Under the pieces are notes generated by a model. That model was not told where the DNA came from, searched no databases, and saw only the letters and a list, made by a program, of their open reading frames with translations. The position numbers and the translations under genes are program-made. A stretch of 6,872 nt of DNA, from assembly GCA_958407555.1 (NCBI GenBank), contig CATYJC010000095.1, positions 1-6,872 of the forward strand, written 5' to 3'. Below are positions 5,647 through 6,872 of this stretch, in pieces; position 1 is the first letter of the stretch; each line of letters begins with the position of its first letter. The stretch comes from an uncultured Collinsella sp. Lineage in GTDB: Bacteria > Actinomycetota > Coriobacteriia > Coriobacteriales > Coriobacteriaceae.

Positions 5647-5784
5647 GTCTCAATCTGTAACAGGTAGGCGGCCAAAAGCGGGTCAGACGTTACAGATCGA
5701 GATTTTGTCTATCCAGCCATCACCTTTGTCTTGATCTGTAACACTTAGACGGCTAAAAGCGAGTTAGATGTTACAGATCGAGAC
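5647..5784. repeat. Array of two 57-bp inverted-repeat units (array 2)
   Basis: Units lie at 5647-5703 and 5728-5784, 81 bp apart with a 24-bp spacer. They have the same length, arms and central pattern as the four units at 181-478. The first unit resembles the first unit of array 1 most (both are preceded by aatc, begin GTCTCAA, continue with CTGTAACAGGTAGG and end GAGATTTT). The last units of both arrays end in the perfect arm TGTTACAGATCGAGAC. The array sits between the toxin-antitoxin promoter and the lacG terminator. Confidence 0.93.
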
Positions 5785-5805
5785 GAATGATCCGCTCGAG
5801 CCCAC

Positions 5806-5854
5806 CAAAAACAAAAAGGCCGCATACGAACCCGTGGGGGATTCGTATGCGGCC
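5806..5854 (-). terminator. Rho-independent terminator after lacG
   Basis: A perfect 13-bp stem (5818-5830 with 5842-5854, GGCCGCATACGAA and its complement) with an 11-base loop lies just after the lacG stop. On the minus strand it is followed by TTTTTGTTTTTGG, a classic U-tract. Confidence 0.93.
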
Positions 5855-5876
5855 GACAAGGGGTATGCGGCAAAAG

Positions 5877-6872
5877 TTAGGCCATGAGCAGACCGGTCTC
5901 CGCGACGTTCTTGTACCAGTACGCGCTCGCCTTGGGATAGCGCTTCTGGGTCTCAAAGTCGATGTAGAACAGGCCATAGCGCTTGTTATAGCCGTTGGTC
6001 CAGGAGAACTGGTCCTGCAGCGACCACACAAAGTAACCATCGACGTTTACGCCGCCGTCGATCGCCTTGAGGATCCACGCGAGATGCTGGCGCATATAGT
6101 CGATGCGAGGGGCGTCGTCGATAAAGCCGTCCTCGAAGTCGTCCTTATAGCCCATGCCGTTCTCGGTGATGTAGATCTTCTTGTAGTTGGGGTAATTGTT
6201 CTTAATGCGCAGCAGCAGATCGTACAGGCCCTCGGGATAGATGATCCAGTCCCAATCGGTGGTGGGTACGCCTTCGCGCACGCATGACTCGCCCACGCCC
6301 TTGAGGAACCAACGCGAGGAGCCCTTGTCGCCGGTGCCATTGTGGTTGATGTCGTTTTCGCCCTCGGCGGCACGCAGGAACTGGCACTTGTAGGTGTTGA
6401 CGCCCAGGCAATCGTTGTAGGGGAGCGCGGCGGTCAGCGCGGCGATGTCCTCGTCGCGGACGTCGAGCTCGCCGCCGGCGATATGGGCCAGCTTGGTCGC
6501 AGCCTCCATGGTGTCGGCTGCATAGTGGCCGCGGAAGGTGGCGTCGAGTACCCAGCGGTTGTTGATGACGTCGGCCATGCGAGCTGCCTCGCAGTCGGCG
6601 GCGTTGTTGGGATCGAGGGGATACTTGGGCTCCAGGTTCTGGACAATGCCGATCTCACCCTCAAAGCCGCCCTCATGGAAGGCGACGACGGCCTTGGCGT
6701 GGGCCACCATCATGTTGTGCATGAGCTGGAAGGCCTTGTCCAGGCGATACTTCTCGCCGTGCGGCCAGTTGCCAACGATAAAGCTGCCCTCGGCGGTTGC
6801 GGGAATCTCGTTAAAGGTAAACCAGTGCTTGACCTCGGTGAACTCGGCAAAGCAGAACTTGGCGTACTCGAC
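5877..6872 (-). CDS. lacG: 6-phospho-beta-galactosidase, GH1 family (partial, N-terminus outside window)
   Basis: The open frame runs from the window edge (6872) to TAA at 5877-5879, giving 331 residues of an enzyme normally near 468; about 138 N-terminal residues are missing. It hydrolyses phosphorylated lactose from the PTS to galactose 6-phosphate and glucose in the cytoplasm. WFTFNEI carries the acid/base Glu (fragment residue 22) and YITENG the nucleophile Glu (residue 237). These fall at constant offset from Glu160 and Glu375 of Lactococcus LacG. In SWTNGYNKRYG, Ser290, Lys297 and Tyr299 match the phosphate-binding Ser/Lys/Tyr of that enzyme, and Trp291 is the residue that favours galactose over glucose. 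MHNMMVAHAKAV and TDWDWIIYPEGLYDLL are also LacG-like. No internal defect is seen. The gene is G/C-rich and ends at a strong terminator. Confidence 0.95.
   Translation of the reverse strand, partial: VEYAKFCFAEFTEVKHWFTFNEIPATAEGSFIVGNWPHGEKYRLDKAFQLMHNMMVAHAKAVVAFHEGGFEGEIGIVQNLEPKYPLDPNNAADCEAARMADVINNRWVLDATFRGHYAADTMEAATKLAHIAGGELDVRDEDIAALTAALPYNDCLGVNTYKCQFLRAAEGENDINHNGTGDKGSSRWFLKGVGESCVREGVPTTDWDWIIYPEGLYDLLLRIKNNYPNYKKIYITENGMGYKDDFEDGFIDDAPRIDYMRQHLAWILKAIDGGVNVDGYFVWSLQDQFSWTNGYNKRYGLFYIDFETQKRYPKASAYWYKNVAETGLLMA

Noticed and set aside
5580..5675. Upstream extension of the antitoxin frame to 5675
   Set aside because: It would put the promoter, operator and part of a 57-bp unit inside the coding region; the strong AAGGAGGT site supports the start at 5579.

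Overview
The window looks like an accessory sugar-uptake region of a gut actinobacterium of the Coriobacteriia, most likely Collinsella or a close relative. That placement is inference. It rests on a lactose-type PTS permease and a 6-phospho-beta-galactosidase of Firmicutes type lying beside G/C-rich genes, with many palindromic intergenic repeats; no rRNA or other marker gene is present.

Layout from left to right. Bases 1-60 are the last codons of a rightward DeoR-family regulator. It is followed by a short palindromic remnant and then by four copies of a 57-bp inverted-repeat unit spaced 80-81 bp apart (181-478). Next comes a sugar-transport block. A HutC-type GntR repressor (494-1231) and a conserved TIM-barrel-like protein (1286-2206) form a leftward operon. 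A 357-bp divergent control region separates this operon from a rightward LacE-like EIICB permease (2564-4258) with a strong terminator. Then a 5'-truncated second DeoR regulator appears (about 4394-4816), followed by a dense cluster of TGACGCG-type motifs. A leftward Phd/YefM-ParE/RelE toxin-antitoxin pair follows (5018-5579). Two more 57-bp units (5647-5784), a terminator and the C-terminal two thirds of a leftward LacG 6-phospho-beta-galactosidase (5877-6872, running off the window) complete it.

How the genes fit together. The permease would import and phosphorylate a beta-galactoside-like sugar, LacG-type enzymes would cleave the phosphorylated disaccharide, and the GntR and DeoR proteins would control supply. 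The EIIA partner of the permease is not in the window. The barrel protein is recognised only by its fold-like pattern and its place beside the permease.

The most notable structure is that the order 'DeoR 3' end, TGACGCG palindrome, 57-bp array' occurs twice, on either side of the gntR/barrel/lacE block, with the toxin-antitoxin pair sitting inside the second copy. This suggests that a deoR-array-lacG locus was split by gain of a transport cassette. The 57-bp units have a strictly fixed length, a fixed period, variable spacers and a compensatory base change in the stem, and they match no standard feature class that I can name.
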